Below are positions 7,286 to 15,312 of a DNA stretch of 50,884 nt, piece after piece; within the stretch, counting starts at the first letter, position 1, and the number at the start of each line of letters is the position of its first letter. A model generated the notes under the pieces. It searched no databases. It was not told where the DNA came from and was given only the letters and a program-made list of their open reading frames with translations. Both the position numbers and the translations under genes were made by a program. The stretch comes from Actinomycetota bacterium (GTDB taxonomy: Bacteria; Actinomycetota; Acidimicrobiia; Acidimicrobiales; AC-14): NCBI GenBank assembly GCA_005888325.1, contig VAWU01000026.1, positions 1 to 50,884 of the forward strand, in the 5' to 3' direction.

Positions 7286-8145
7286 TGCCCACCGACATCG
7301 GGGTGATCGACCTCATGATCGGCTTTCCGAGCGCCGAGGCCCGTCGCCACTACGACTTCCTGAAGACGCAGCTGCGGGACGACGAGAGCCGCGGGATGGA
7401 GTTCCCGGCCGAGTACATGTTCAAGGGTGTCCCGAACTACGTGGAGGAGGGCCAGGACCCGGTCGAGGTGACGCTGGCCGCGATGGACGCGCACGGAGTC
7501 GCCATGGGGCTCGTCGGGATCGGCGCCGATGTCACCAAGCGAGCGTTGGCCGATCACCCGAAGCGGTTCGTCGCCAGCCTCGAGGTCGACCCCAACGCGA
7601 TCACCAAGACCGTCGGGCGCATCCGGCGCGCGCACGGGGAGCACGGCATCAAGGCGGTCACGACGTTCCCCGCGGGCTGCAACCCGCAGGTGCCCGTCAG
7701 CGATCGCCGCTACTACCCCGTGTACCAGACCTGCATCGACCTCGACATCCCGATCATCGCCAACGCGGGCATCGCCGGTCCCCGTCTGCCGTCGTCGTGC
7801 CAGGACGTGATGCACTTCGACCAGGTCTGCTACGACTTCCCCGAGCTGCGCATCGTGATGCGCCACGGCGCCGAGCCGTGGGAGGAGCTGGCAGTGAAGC
7901 TCATGCTGAAGTGGCCCGGGCTCTTCTACATGACGAGCGCGTTCGCCCCCAGGTACTACCCGAAGGCGATCATCGACTACGCGAACACGCGAGGCGCGGA
8001 CAAGGTCATGTACGCGGGGTACTACCCGATGGGTTTGAGCCTCGATCGCATCTTCGCCGAGCTGCCCGACGTTCCGTTCCGCGACCACGTGTGGCCCAAG
8101 TTCCTGCGTGAGAACGCGCAGCGCGTCTTCAAGCTGGACGGGTGA
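7282..8145 (+). CDS. amidohydrolase-2-like TIM-barrel protein lacking expected metal ligands
   Basis: A 287-residue protein with the layout of the Amidohydro_2 family (as in ACMSD and resorcylate decarboxylase relatives): VIDLMIGFP at strand 1, EVDPNAITKTVGRIRRAHGEHGIKAV, PIIANAGIAGPR near strand 5, IVMRHGAEPWEEL at strand 6 and DKVMYAGYYPMGLSLDRIF at strand 8. The usual HxH of strand 1 is replaced (DLMIG) and the Asp expected in the strand 8 G-[ST]-D-[YF]-P motif is missing (AGYYP). It may be a non-catalytic partner or use different chemistry. AAGGAG lies 10 bases before the ATG, which overlaps the MarR stop. Confidence 0.75.
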   Translation: MMPTDIGVIDLMIGFPSAEARRHYDFLKTQLRDDESRGMEFPAEYMFKGVPNYVEEGQDPVEVTLAAMDAHGVAMGLVGIGADVTKRALADHPKRFVASLEVDPNAITKTVGRIRRAHGEHGIKAVTTFPAGCNPQVPVSDRRYYPVYQTCIDLDIPIIANAGIAGPRLPSSCQDVMHFDQVCYDFPELRIVMRHGAEPWEELAVKLMLKWPGLFYMTSAFAPRYYPKAIIDYANTRGADKVMYAGYYPMGLSLDRIFAELPDVPFRDHVWPKFLRENAQRVFKLDG

Positions 8146-9359
8146 CGACCGTGCGCACGATCCCCTACGCCGGCAGCGTGCACGACGAGTCGGAGATCGA
8201 CGCGGTCGTCGAGGTGCTGCGCGGCGGGCCCACGGCGTTGCGGATCGGGCGGAGCGTGCGAGGGCTCGAGCAGCAGGTGGCCGAGCTGTTCGGCAAGCGC
8301 CGCGGAATCATGTGCAACTCGGGGTCGTCCGCGCTGTACCTCGCCGTCGAGCTCCTGCAACTGGCGCCGGGCGACGAGGTCATCACCTCGGCGGTGACCT
8401 TCTCGACCGACATCGCGCCGCTCGTGCGGGCCGGGTTGGTGCCGGCGTTCGTCGACGTCGAGCGCGACACCTACAACATCGACGTCGCCTGGATCGAGGC
8501 GATGATCACCGACCGGACCAGGGCGATCCTCGCGCCGAACCTGATCGGCAACGCACCGGACTGGGACAGCATCCGCGGGATCGCCGACCGGTACGGGCTG
8601 CAGGTCGTGGAGGACTCCTGCGACGCGCTGGGGTCGAGGTTGCGGGGCGCGCCGACGGGCACGCGGTCGGACATCAGCGTGACGAGCTTCGCGTTGTCGC
8701 ACATCATCACGGGTGCCGGCACGGGCGGCATGGTGCTCGTGGACGACGACGACCGGGCCGACCGTTGCCTGCTGTTGCGTCGGTGGGGGAGGCGGTCCGA
8801 GGCGCAGCTCTTCGGGTCGAAGCGCGGCGACAAGCGGTTCTTCTCGCAGCTCGACGACGGCCTCGAGTACGACAACCTGTTCATCTTCGACGAGCTGGGG
8901 TGGAACTTCGAGCCCTCCGAGCTCTCCGCCGCGTTCGCGCTCGTGCAGTTACGCAAGCTGCCCGTTTTCCTCGCGCGCCGCAAGCGCAACTTCGCTCGCC
9001 TGTGCGAGCGCTTCGCCGCGTATCCCGACGTGTTCGTGCTGCCCCGCACGCAGGAGGGGCTCGACACCGGTTGGCACATGTTCCCTGTCCTGCTCCGGTC
9101 CGACAGCGGCGTGCGGCGGGCGCGCTTCCAGCAGCACATGGAGGCCAACGGCATCGACACCAGAATGGTCTGGACAGGCAACGTGCTGCGTCAGCCCGCG
9201 TTCAAGGGAGTACCCCATCGCGCGCCGCCCGACGGCTTGCCGCATGCGGATGCCGTCATGGAGCAGGGGCTGATCCTGCCGTGTCATCACGCGATGGACG
9301 ATGCCGACGTCGACTACCTGTGCGACACCGTCGATGCGTTCCTCGAGGAGCACCGCTGA
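8142..9359 (+). CDS. DegT/DnrJ/EryC1-type PLP protein, RfbH/ColD-like, His instead of Lys at the active site
   Basis: A 405-residue fold-type I PLP protein of the DegT/StrS group. Landmarks: CNSGSSAL (58-65) for the phosphate cup, VVEDSCDALGS (155-165) with the pyridine-binding Asp, and TSFALSHIITGAGTGG (181-196). In the last motif ordinary sugar aminotransferases have the PLP Lys; here it is H187, as in the sugar 3-dehydrases ColD and RfbH/E1. RfbH/E1 also carries four Cys for a [2Fe-2S] cluster just after WGR; here that stretch reads WGRRSEAQLFGSKRGDKRF with no Cys. So a PMP-type dehydrase-like reaction is suggested, but the substrate is unknown and the neighbours are not sugar genes. GTG start overlaps the preceding stop by four bases. 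Confidence 0.8.
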   Translation: MTTVRTIPYAGSVHDESEIDAVVEVLRGGPTALRIGRSVRGLEQQVAELFGKRRGIMCNSGSSALYLAVELLQLAPGDEVITSAVTFSTDIAPLVRAGLVPAFVDVERDTYNIDVAWIEAMITDRTRAILAPNLIGNAPDWDSIRGIADRYGLQVVEDSCDALGSRLRGAPTGTRSDISVTSFALSHIITGAGTGGMVLVDDDDRADRCLLLRRWGRRSEAQLFGSKRGDKRFFSQLDDGLEYDNLFIFDELGWNFEPSELSAAFALVQLRKLPVFLARRKRNFARLCERFAAYPDVFVLPRTQEGLDTGWHMFPVLLRSDSGVRRARFQQHMEANGIDTRMVWTGNVLRQPAFKGVPHRAPPDGLPHADAVMEQGLILPCHHAMDDADVDYLCDTVDAFLEEHR

Positions 9360-10549
9360 TGGAGCGCTACACCCTCATCTCCGCGGACTGCCACGCCGGC
9401 GGCAACATGGAGATGTACCGCGAGCACCTCGACCCGGCATACGTCGACGAGTTCGAGCGCTGGCGCGGGGCGTACAGCAACCCGTTCCGCGACCTGCAGC
9501 GGGGTGGCCGCACCCGCAACTGGGACAACGAGCGGCGCATCAGCGAGCAGGAGTCCGACGGCGTGGTGGCCGAGGTGGTGTTCCCGAACACCGTGCCGCC
9601 CTTCTTCCCCACCGGTGCGCTCGTGGCCCGGCCGCCCCGACCGGAGGAGCTCGAGCTGCGCCTGGCGGGCATTCGCGCCCACAACCGGTGGCTCGCCGCC
9701 TGGTGCGCCGAGCATGGCGCCCGCCGGGCGGGGATCGCGCAGCTGTTCCTCAACGACGTCGACGAGGCGATCGCCGACGTCCGCTTCGCCCATGCGCACG
9801 GGCTGCGCGGGGGCGTGCTGCTGCCTGCCGTCCCGCCCGACGTCGACTGGATCAAGCCCCTCTACGCTCCCGACTTCGACCCCTTGTGGGCCGTGTGCGA
9901 GCAGCTCGATGTCGTCGTGAACCACCATTCCGGCGGGGGGTCGCCCGATTACGGCCCCTATCCGGTCGCCGGCGTGCTGTGGATCGCGGAGACGACGTTC
10001 TTCTCCCGGCGCGCGCTCACCCACCTGCTCCTCGGCGGCGTGTTCGAGCGCTTCCCGCGTCTTCGCTTCGTCGTCACCGAGCAGGGCGCGTCGTGGATCC
10101 CGCCGCTCCTCGCCCAGCTCGACGGGTACCACGCGCAGATGAAGACGGGTCGCATCGGCGAGCTGAAGTACACGCCCGAGGAGGTGCTGCCGCTCGCACC
10201 GAGCGAGTACTTCGCTCGCAACTGCTGGGTGGGCGCCAGCTTCCCGAGCCCCGTCGAGGCCGCGTCACGACACAACATCGGGCTCGACCGGTACATGTGG
10301 GGCAGCGACTACCCGCATCACGAGAGCACCTACCCCTACACGCGAGAGGGCTTGCGGCGCGCCTTCGCGGGCACCGACCCGTCCGAGCTCCAACAGGTGC
10401 TCGCGGGGAACGCGGCGGCAGTGTACGGGTTCGACCTCGAGGCGCTGGCTCCGATCGCGGCGCGGGTGGGGCCGACGGTCGACGAGCTCGACACACCGCT
10501 CGACTCCATCCCGGCCGGCGCCACCAGTCCCGCGTTCTTTCGGCCGTGA
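9359..10549 (+). CDS. amidohydrolase-2 family metal-dependent hydrolase/decarboxylase
   Basis: A 396-residue Amidohydro_2 protein with a more complete metal site than its neighbour: ISADCHAGG at strand 1 (the D-x-H variant common in actinobacteria), VVNHHSGGG at strand 5, RFVVTEQGASWIP at strand 6 and MWGSDYPHHESTYP at strand 8 with the catalytic Asp. Family members hydrolyse C-N bonds or decarboxylate aromatic acids. The ATG overlaps the DegT stop by one base (TGATG), so it is translated with it. Last gene of the MarR operon; convergent with the phosphoesterase 22 bases away. Confidence 0.85.
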   Translation: MERYTLISADCHAGGNMEMYREHLDPAYVDEFERWRGAYSNPFRDLQRGGRTRNWDNERRISEQESDGVVAEVVFPNTVPPFFPTGALVARPPRPEELELRLAGIRAHNRWLAAWCAEHGARRAGIAQLFLNDVDEAIADVRFAHAHGLRGGVLLPAVPPDVDWIKPLYAPDFDPLWAVCEQLDVVVNHHSGGGSPDYGPYPVAGVLWIAETTFFSRRALTHLLLGGVFERFPRLRFVVTEQGASWIPPLLAQLDGYHAQMKTGRIGELKYTPEEVLPLAPSEYFARNCWVGASFPSPVEAASRHNIGLDRYMWGSDYPHHESTYPYTREGLRRAFAGTDPSELQQVLAGNAAAVYGFDLEALAPIAARVGPTVDELDTPLDSIPAGATSPAFFRP

Positions 10550-10571
10550 GCGCCGCGCCGAGCGCCTGACG

Positions 10572-11915
10572 TCAGCCGTCCGGGTTGGGGACGGGACCGG
10601 GCGCGTCGCACAGTGGCGTCGTCACGCTCGGGTTCCTCGGCGCGGGCAGCGTCGGTGGGGTCGCGAACGCGGGTGACGATCCGATGTCGAGGCAGTCGAG
10701 GAGGGCGTCGGCGGCGGCGTCGCGGTCGGTGAGGGCGGGCAGGTTGTACTTGGTCTCGAGCAGCTTGAGGATCGACGTGTGGTCGTGCACCACGCGTGAC
10801 ACGTAGCTCTTCTTCGCGTACGGCGACACGACGACGGCGGGCACGCGGAACCCGTAGATGTCGTAGCCACCCGGAGTGTCGCCGGCCTTCAGGCGAGGGC
10901 CGACGTCGTCGGGGGGCACCGCCCGCGGGGGCGCGACGTGGTCGTAGTAGCCCCCGTGCTCGTCGTAGGTCCACACGAGCACCGTCTTCGACCACCCCGG
11001 GCCCTTCATCACCGCGTCGACCACCTTGGCCACGAACGACTCACCAACCGTGATGTCGGAGCTGTTCTCTTCGGAGCCGTGGTCGAAATTGGGGTCGACC
11101 AGGCTGAACGCGGGCAGCGCCCCGGCCGCCGCGTCGACGAAGAAGCGGTCGACGTTCACCACCTTGTCTCCGTTGGCGGTGGCCACGGGCGGGAACAACG
11201 CGGTCGTCGGCAGGTCGGTGAAGTAGTTGCGCCAGGTGATCCCGTGCCTGCTGAGCAGCTCCATGATGGTGCCGTTCGGAGGCGGGAAGTCGTTGAGCGT
11301 CGCGTTGTCCGTGTCGATGTTCCCCCGCGCCGTGCCCGCGAGGAGGAAGCGGCGGTTGGGGTAGGTCTGGCCCATGCACGACCCGAACCAGTGGTCGCAG
11401 ACCGGGAACGTGTTCGCCAACCCGTAGTAGAAGGGGAGGTCGGCTCCGGTCCAGTAACCCATCGCCACCGGGCCGCTGTCGCTGCGCACGAAGCCGTCCA
11501 TCGCGCCGTTGTTCCATTGCGCATGCGTCGCGTTCCACGCCTGGCTCGGCTCCTTGGCGAGCTGGCAGGTGTTGGCCATGTGGAAGGCACGCAGCGGCGT
11601 GCCCCCCGCATCGGGACACGCGTTGGTGGGCTTGCCGTCCGATCCCACCGTGAAACCCTCGCCGCGACCGAGCATGCCGAGGTAGTTGTCGTAGGAGTGG
11701 TTCTCCATCATCACCACCACGACGTGCTCGATGGCCGGCAGCGTGTCGGTGCCCTCGGGCCGCGAGGGGTCGGGACGGTCGCCTGCTCGCCGGCGCACGG
11801 TGCTCGGGTTCCGCGCGGGAGGCGGCGACGGCGCCGACGGCGAGCACCCACCGAGCGCAAGCCCCGCGGCCGCGGCACCGGCGCCGATCAAGAAGCTGCG
11901 GCGCGGCAGTGTCAC
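10572..11915 (-). CDS. Tat-exported lipoprotein phosphoesterase (phospholipase C / acid phosphatase family)
   Basis: A 447-residue member of the alkaline-phosphatase-like phosphoesterase family that includes phospholipase C and AcpA. The N-terminus PRRSFLIGAGAAAAGLALGGC carries a twin-Arg-type motif and a lipobox with Cys24, so it should be exported folded and lipid-anchored. Metal and nucleophile regions are MMENHSYDNYLG (69-80), VCDHWFGS, SLVDPNFDHGS and VWTYDEHGGYYDHV. These enzymes release phosphate or head groups from phospholipids or phosphate esters outside the membrane. GTG start with GGGCGGGG upstream. Stands alone. Confidence 0.9.
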   Translation of the reverse strand: MTLPRRSFLIGAGAAAAGLALGGCSPSAPSPPPARNPSTVRRRAGDRPDPSRPEGTDTLPAIEHVVVVMMENHSYDNYLGMLGRGEGFTVGSDGKPTNACPDAGGTPLRAFHMANTCQLAKEPSQAWNATHAQWNNGAMDGFVRSDSGPVAMGYWTGADLPFYYGLANTFPVCDHWFGSCMGQTYPNRRFLLAGTARGNIDTDNATLNDFPPPNGTIMELLSRHGITWRNYFTDLPTTALFPPVATANGDKVVNVDRFFVDAAAGALPAFSLVDPNFDHGSEENSSDITVGESFVAKVVDAVMKGPGWSKTVLVWTYDEHGGYYDHVAPPRAVPPDDVGPRLKAGDTPGGYDIYGFRVPAVVVSPYAKKSYVSRVVHDHTSILKLLETKYNLPALTDRDAAADALLDCLDIGSSPAFATPPTLPAPRNPSVTTPLCDAPGPVPNPDG

Positions 11916-12024
11916 GGCCCCGCCCTGCGGCTTCGTCGAGGCTGGCGGGCGGGCGGCACCGCGCTCAAGTTAGTGCCGTGACCGGTAACGTTCGCCCGCG
12001 TATGACGAGGAGTTGTCGAGACTG

Positions 12025-12645
12025 ATGGTCACGACGGACGGCATCTGCCCGTGGGCGGTGGAGCCCCCGGAGAACCGGCGCTACCACGACGAGGAGTGGG
12101 GCGTGCCGGTCGTCGACGACGTCGCCATCCTCGAGAAGCTGTGCCTGGAGGGATTCCAGAGCGGGCTGTCCTGGCTCACCATCCTCCGCAAGCGCGACGC
12201 GTTCCGCCGCGCGTTCCGCGGGTTCGTCCCGGAGACCGTGGCCGCGTTCGGAGCGCGCGACGTCGAGCGGCTCTTGGCGGACGCGAGCATCGTGCGCCAC
12301 CGCGGCAAGATCGAGGCCACCGTCGCCAACGCCCGGGCGGTGCGGGAGATGCACGCGGACGGGGAGTCGCTCGCCGCGCTGCTGTGGCGGCACGAGCCGC
12401 AGGTGGGCGGCGCCCGCGCCGGAAGCCGGGCGCACCGCGCTCCACGGGCGCTCGCTGACCTCCCGGCGTCGACGCCCGAGTCGACCGAGTTGTCCAAGGA
12501 GCTCCGCCGCCGTGGCTTCCGCTTCGTGGGGCCGACGACCGCGTATGCCGCGATGCAGTCCCTCGGCGTGGTGAACGACCACCTCGCCCGGTGCCCGGCC
12601 CGGGCGCGGGTCGAGTCGCTCCGGGCCGCGCTCGTGCGCCCTTGA
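12025..12645 (+). CDS. tag: 3-methyladenine DNA glycosylase I
   Basis: A 206-residue Tag-family base-excision glycosylase that removes 3-methyladenine from alkylated DNA. The zinc ligands of the family are visible as C8, H21 (RRYHDEEWGVP) and the C-terminal GVVNDHLARCP His/Cys pair. The base pocket has Y20, E42 in LEGFQSGLSW and W50. VRHRGKIEATVANARAV and ELRRRGFRFVGPTTAYAAMQ are also diagnostic. Relative to E. coli Tag there is an Arg/Ala-rich insertion of about 12 residues after HEPQV. The ATG has AGGAG 12 bases upstream; a TAACGT hexamer at 11986-11991 could be its -10 box. Confidence 0.92.
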   Translation: MVTTDGICPWAVEPPENRRYHDEEWGVPVVDDVAILEKLCLEGFQSGLSWLTILRKRDAFRRAFRGFVPETVAAFGARDVERLLADASIVRHRGKIEATVANARAVREMHADGESLAALLWRHEPQVGGARAGSRAHRAPRALADLPASTPESTELSKELRRRGFRFVGPTTAYAAMQSLGVVNDHLARCPARARVESLRAALVRP

Positions 12646-12666
12646 CAACCCGTTGCCGTTCCGACA

Positions 12667-12690
12667 ATCATTCACCACAACGTGAACGAT
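12667..12690. promoter_or_regulatory. inverted repeat, probable ArsR-type operator
   Basis: ATCATTCAC (12667-12675), six bases, GTGAACGAT (12682-12690): a 9-bp inverted repeat with one mismatch. The right arm includes the GTG start codon of the ArsR-type gene, and a TTGACA at 12642-12647 lies just upstream, so a bound regulator would block its own transcription. Size and spacing suit a winged-helix dimer. Confidence 0.55.
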
Positions 12691-13029
12691 CTCGGCCCGG
12701 ACCTCGACTCCACGCTTTCCGCGCTCGCCGATCCCACGCGTCGCAAGGTCGTCGACCTGCTCCGCGCCGGCCCGCGGCGGGCGGGCGAGCTGGCCGCGAC
12801 GGTCGAGATGAGCGCACCGGCGATGAGCCGTCACCTCCGCGTGCTGCGTGCCAGCGGACTGGTCGAGGCCGAGCTGGTCGACGACGACGCCCGCCTGCGC
12901 GTCTACCGCCTGCGTCCCGAGCGCTTCGTCGCCCTTCAGGCATGGCTCGACCAGGTGCAGGCGTTCTGGGCCGAGCAGCTCGGCTCGTTCAAGGCCCACG
13001 CCGAGCGCACGCGGGGCGGGGCGGTGTGA
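12682..13029 (+). CDS. ArsR-family transcriptional regulator
   Basis: A 115-residue winged-helix repressor: LSALADPTRRKVVDLLRAGPRRAGEL, then the recognition region SAPAMSRHLRVLRASGLVEAE and the wing DARLRVYRLRP. There is no CxC metal motif, so it belongs to the non-metal ArsR group commonly found upstream of AHSA1 proteins. The GTG start lies inside a near-perfect inverted repeat, and the gene overlaps the AHSA1 gene by four bases. It is the first of four overlapping genes and probably represses the set. Confidence 0.9.
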   Translation: MNDLGPDLDSTLSALADPTRRKVVDLLRAGPRRAGELAATVEMSAPAMSRHLRVLRASGLVEAELVDDDARLRVYRLRPERFVALQAWLDQVQAFWAEQLGSFKAHAERTRGGAV

Positions 13030-13496
13030 GCGACCGCGCGTCGGTCACCGCGAGCGTCGAGGTCGACGTCGACCCGACCACCGCCTTCGAGCTCTTCACC
13101 GCGGGCATCGACACCTGGTACAAGCGCGGGCCCCACAGCTTCACGGACCCGAAGCGGGCGGTCGGCGTGCGGTTCGAGCCCGGCGTCGGCGGCCGCTTCC
13201 TCGAGGTGCACGACCCGGCGACGGGTGAGGGCGTCGAGTGGGGCCGGGTGCTGGTGTGGGAGCCGGGCGAACGTCTCGTGTTCTCCGACCTGCTGTCGAG
13301 CTCACCACCCGCGCCCGCGACGGAGGTCGAGGTGCGCTTCGTACCCGTCGACGCGGGAACGCGCGTCACGCTCGAGCACCGCGGCCTCGACCGCCTCCCG
13401 CCTGACGTCGCCGCCCAGAGACGAAGGTTCGGGTGGATCACCCTGCTCGGCTGGTTCGACGAGCACTTCGCCGCGACACCCGAAGCCGCGCCATGA
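13026..13496 (+). CDS. AHSA1/SRPBCC-family protein
   Basis: A 156-residue START-like helix-grip protein of the AHSA1 (ATPase activator homologue) type: TASVEVDVDPTTAFELFTAGIDTWYK, GGRFLEVHDPATGEGVEWGRVLVWEPGERL and a C-terminal amphipathic helix RRFGWITLLGWFDEHF. These proteins hold hydrophobic ligands in an internal pocket. GTG start overlapping the ArsR stop (GTGA). ArsR-AHSA1 pairs are common; linkage to a DrrAB-type exporter suggests that the AHSA1 protein and the transporter respond to the same compound. Confidence 0.88.
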   Translation: MSDRASVTASVEVDVDPTTAFELFTAGIDTWYKRGPHSFTDPKRAVGVRFEPGVGGRFLEVHDPATGEGVEWGRVLVWEPGERLVFSDLLSSSPPAPATEVEVRFVPVDAGTRVTLEHRGLDRLPPDVAAQRRRFGWITLLGWFDEHFAATPEAAP

Positions 13497-14449
13497 CCCT
13501 CGTCATCGAAGCCGAGGCCCTCACGCGGTCGTTCGGCGCCCGGCGGGCTGTCGACGCCCTCGACCTCCACGTCGAGGCGGGCGACGTCTTCGGGTTGCTC
13601 GGACCCAACGGCGCGGGCAAGACCACCACCATCCGGATGTTGACGACGCTGCTCGCGCCCACGTCCGGCTCGGCCCGCGTCTGCGGCTTCGACGTCACCC
13701 GGCAACCCGGTCAGGTTCGCCGACGCATCGGCTACGTGATGCAGAACGTGGCGCTGCAGACCAACCACCTGCTCACCGGGCGCGAGAACGTGGAGCTCGA
13801 GGCGGCCCTGCGCCACGTGCCCCGCCGCCTCTGCCGCGAGCGGGCCGAGGAGGTGCTCGACCTCGTCGGTCTCCTGCCGCATGCCGACCGGCTCATCGCG
13901 GAGTACTCCGGCGGCATGCGCAAGCGCCTCGACCTGGCCGGCGGCTTGCTGCACCGGCCCGAGGTGCTCGTGCTCGACGAGCCCAGCCTCGGGCTCGATG
14001 TGCAGTCGCGCCACCGCATGTGGGACCACATCCGGGGTCTGCGCGATCAGGGGACGACCGTGCTGCTGGCCACCAACTACCTCGACGAGGCCGACCGGCT
14101 CTGCAATCGCCTCACGATCATCGACGACGGCCGCACCGTGGTGACGGGTTCGCCCGCCGAGCTCAAGCGGGCCATCGGAGCCGACGTCGTGCAGGTCACG
14201 ACCCGCGCGGCCGATCGGCTGCGGGCCGCGATCGAGGACGAGGCGTGGGTGCAGCGCTTTGTCGTGACGGACTCCGGTGACGTGCACGTCTACGTCGACG
14301 ACGCGTCCGTGGCGCTTCCGGCGGTCATGCGCGTGTCGCTCGACCACGGCGTCGAGTTGGAGCGCGTGACGTACAGCCAGCCCACCCTCGACGACGTGTT
14401 CCTGCTCCACACCGGGCGGGAGCTGCGGGAGATGGAGGTGAGCGCCTGA
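13493..14449 (+). CDS. DrrA-type ABC transporter ATPase
   Basis: A 318-residue ABC ATPase with a Walker A GPNGAGKTT, signature YSGGMRKRLDLAGG, Walker B VLVLDEPSLGLD and switch His replaced by Asn in LLATNYLDEADRL. The C-terminal 100 residues (after GSPAELKRAIG) are the extra domain seen in daunorubicin-type DrrA proteins, ending in QPTLDDVFLLHTGRELRE. It powers the permease encoded next. Overlaps the AHSA1 gene by four bases (ATGA) and the permease gene by one base, so the unit is translationally coupled. Confidence 0.92.
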   Translation: MTLVIEAEALTRSFGARRAVDALDLHVEAGDVFGLLGPNGAGKTTTIRMLTTLLAPTSGSARVCGFDVTRQPGQVRRRIGYVMQNVALQTNHLLTGRENVELEAALRHVPRRLCRERAEEVLDLVGLLPHADRLIAEYSGGMRKRLDLAGGLLHRPEVLVLDEPSLGLDVQSRHRMWDHIRGLRDQGTTVLLATNYLDEADRLCNRLTIIDDGRTVVTGSPAELKRAIGADVVQVTTRAADRLRAAIEDEAWVQRFVVTDSGDVHVYVDDASVALPAVMRVSLDHGVELERVTYSQPTLDDVFLLHTGRELREMEVSA

Positions 14450-15303
14450 TGGTCGACCAGGCCGTCCACGCGCCGGCGACGACCGCGGCGATCGGAACCG
14501 AACGAGACACGGAGTCGCGCCCGTGGGCGCAGGAGGTCGCCGCGCTCGCCCGGCGCTGGTTCATCCAGCTGAGTCGTGACCGTCTCAACCTGGTCTTCAG
14601 CGTCTGTCAACCCGCGCTCTGGTTGGTGTTCTTCGGCAGCGGGATCGAGCGTGCCGTCGATGCCAAGGTGATCGGCACCTCGAACTACATCGGGTTCATG
14701 CTGCCCGGCGTCATCTCGCTGACCGTCGTCACCAACGCGGTCAGCGGCGCCATGCCGATGCTCTGGGACAAGGAGACGGGCTACCTCGACAAGTTGCTGA
14801 GCATGCCGATCGCCCGGAGCTCGCTGATCGTGAGCCGCTTCGTGTTCCAGTTCGCGCTGGGCTGCGCGCAGGTCGTGCTCGTGTTCGTGGTGGCGGTCAT
14901 CATCGGAGCGGGCATCGCGGCGGGCCCGCTCGGCGCGATCGCGATACTCGCCGTTGCCGGCGTGCTGAGCATGGCGTCCACCGCGGTGTTCATGGGCCTC
15001 GCCTACCGCGTCCCCACCCACGGCACCTTCTTCGCCATCACCGGCTTCGTCACCCTGCCGCTGGTGTTCATGAGCAACGCGTTCGTGCCGGTCGACGCCA
15101 TGCCCGCGTGGATGGCCGCGGTCGCTCGACTCAACCCCCTCACCTACGCGATCGAAGCCATGCGCATCCTCGTGCTCGACGGCTGGCGAGTCGGGGTGCT
15201 GACCTCGCTCGGCGTGCTGGTTCTGTTCGCGGCCGCGTGCCTCACCGTCGGCACCTACGAGTTCCGCCGTCACACCGGTCAGCGGGTCGACGAGCGCCGC
15301 TGA
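14449..15303 (+). CDS. DrrB-type ABC-2 permease
   Basis: A 284-residue ABC-2 membrane protein. About 40 polar residues precede six hydrophobic segments; IGFMLPGVISLTVVTNAVSGAMPMLWDKETGYLDKLLSMPIAR is the conserved ABC-2 region, and NAFVPVDAMPAWMAAVARLNPLTYAIEAMR is the family's C-terminal signature. With the preceding ATPase it should form an exporter of hydrophobic compounds. Last gene of the ArsR operon; the convergent enoyl-CoA hydratase gene ends nine bases away. Confidence 0.9.
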   Translation: MVDQAVHAPATTAAIGTERDTESRPWAQEVAALARRWFIQLSRDRLNLVFSVCQPALWLVFFGSGIERAVDAKVIGTSNYIGFMLPGVISLTVVTNAVSGAMPMLWDKETGYLDKLLSMPIARSSLIVSRFVFQFALGCAQVVLVFVVAVIIGAGIAAGPLGAIAILAVAGVLSMASTAVFMGLAYRVPTHGTFFAITGFVTLPLVFMSNAFVPVDAMPAWMAAVARLNPLTYAIEAMRILVLDGWRVGVLTSLGVLVLFAAACLTVGTYEFRRHTGQRVDERR

Positions 15304-15312
15304 GACGGCTGC

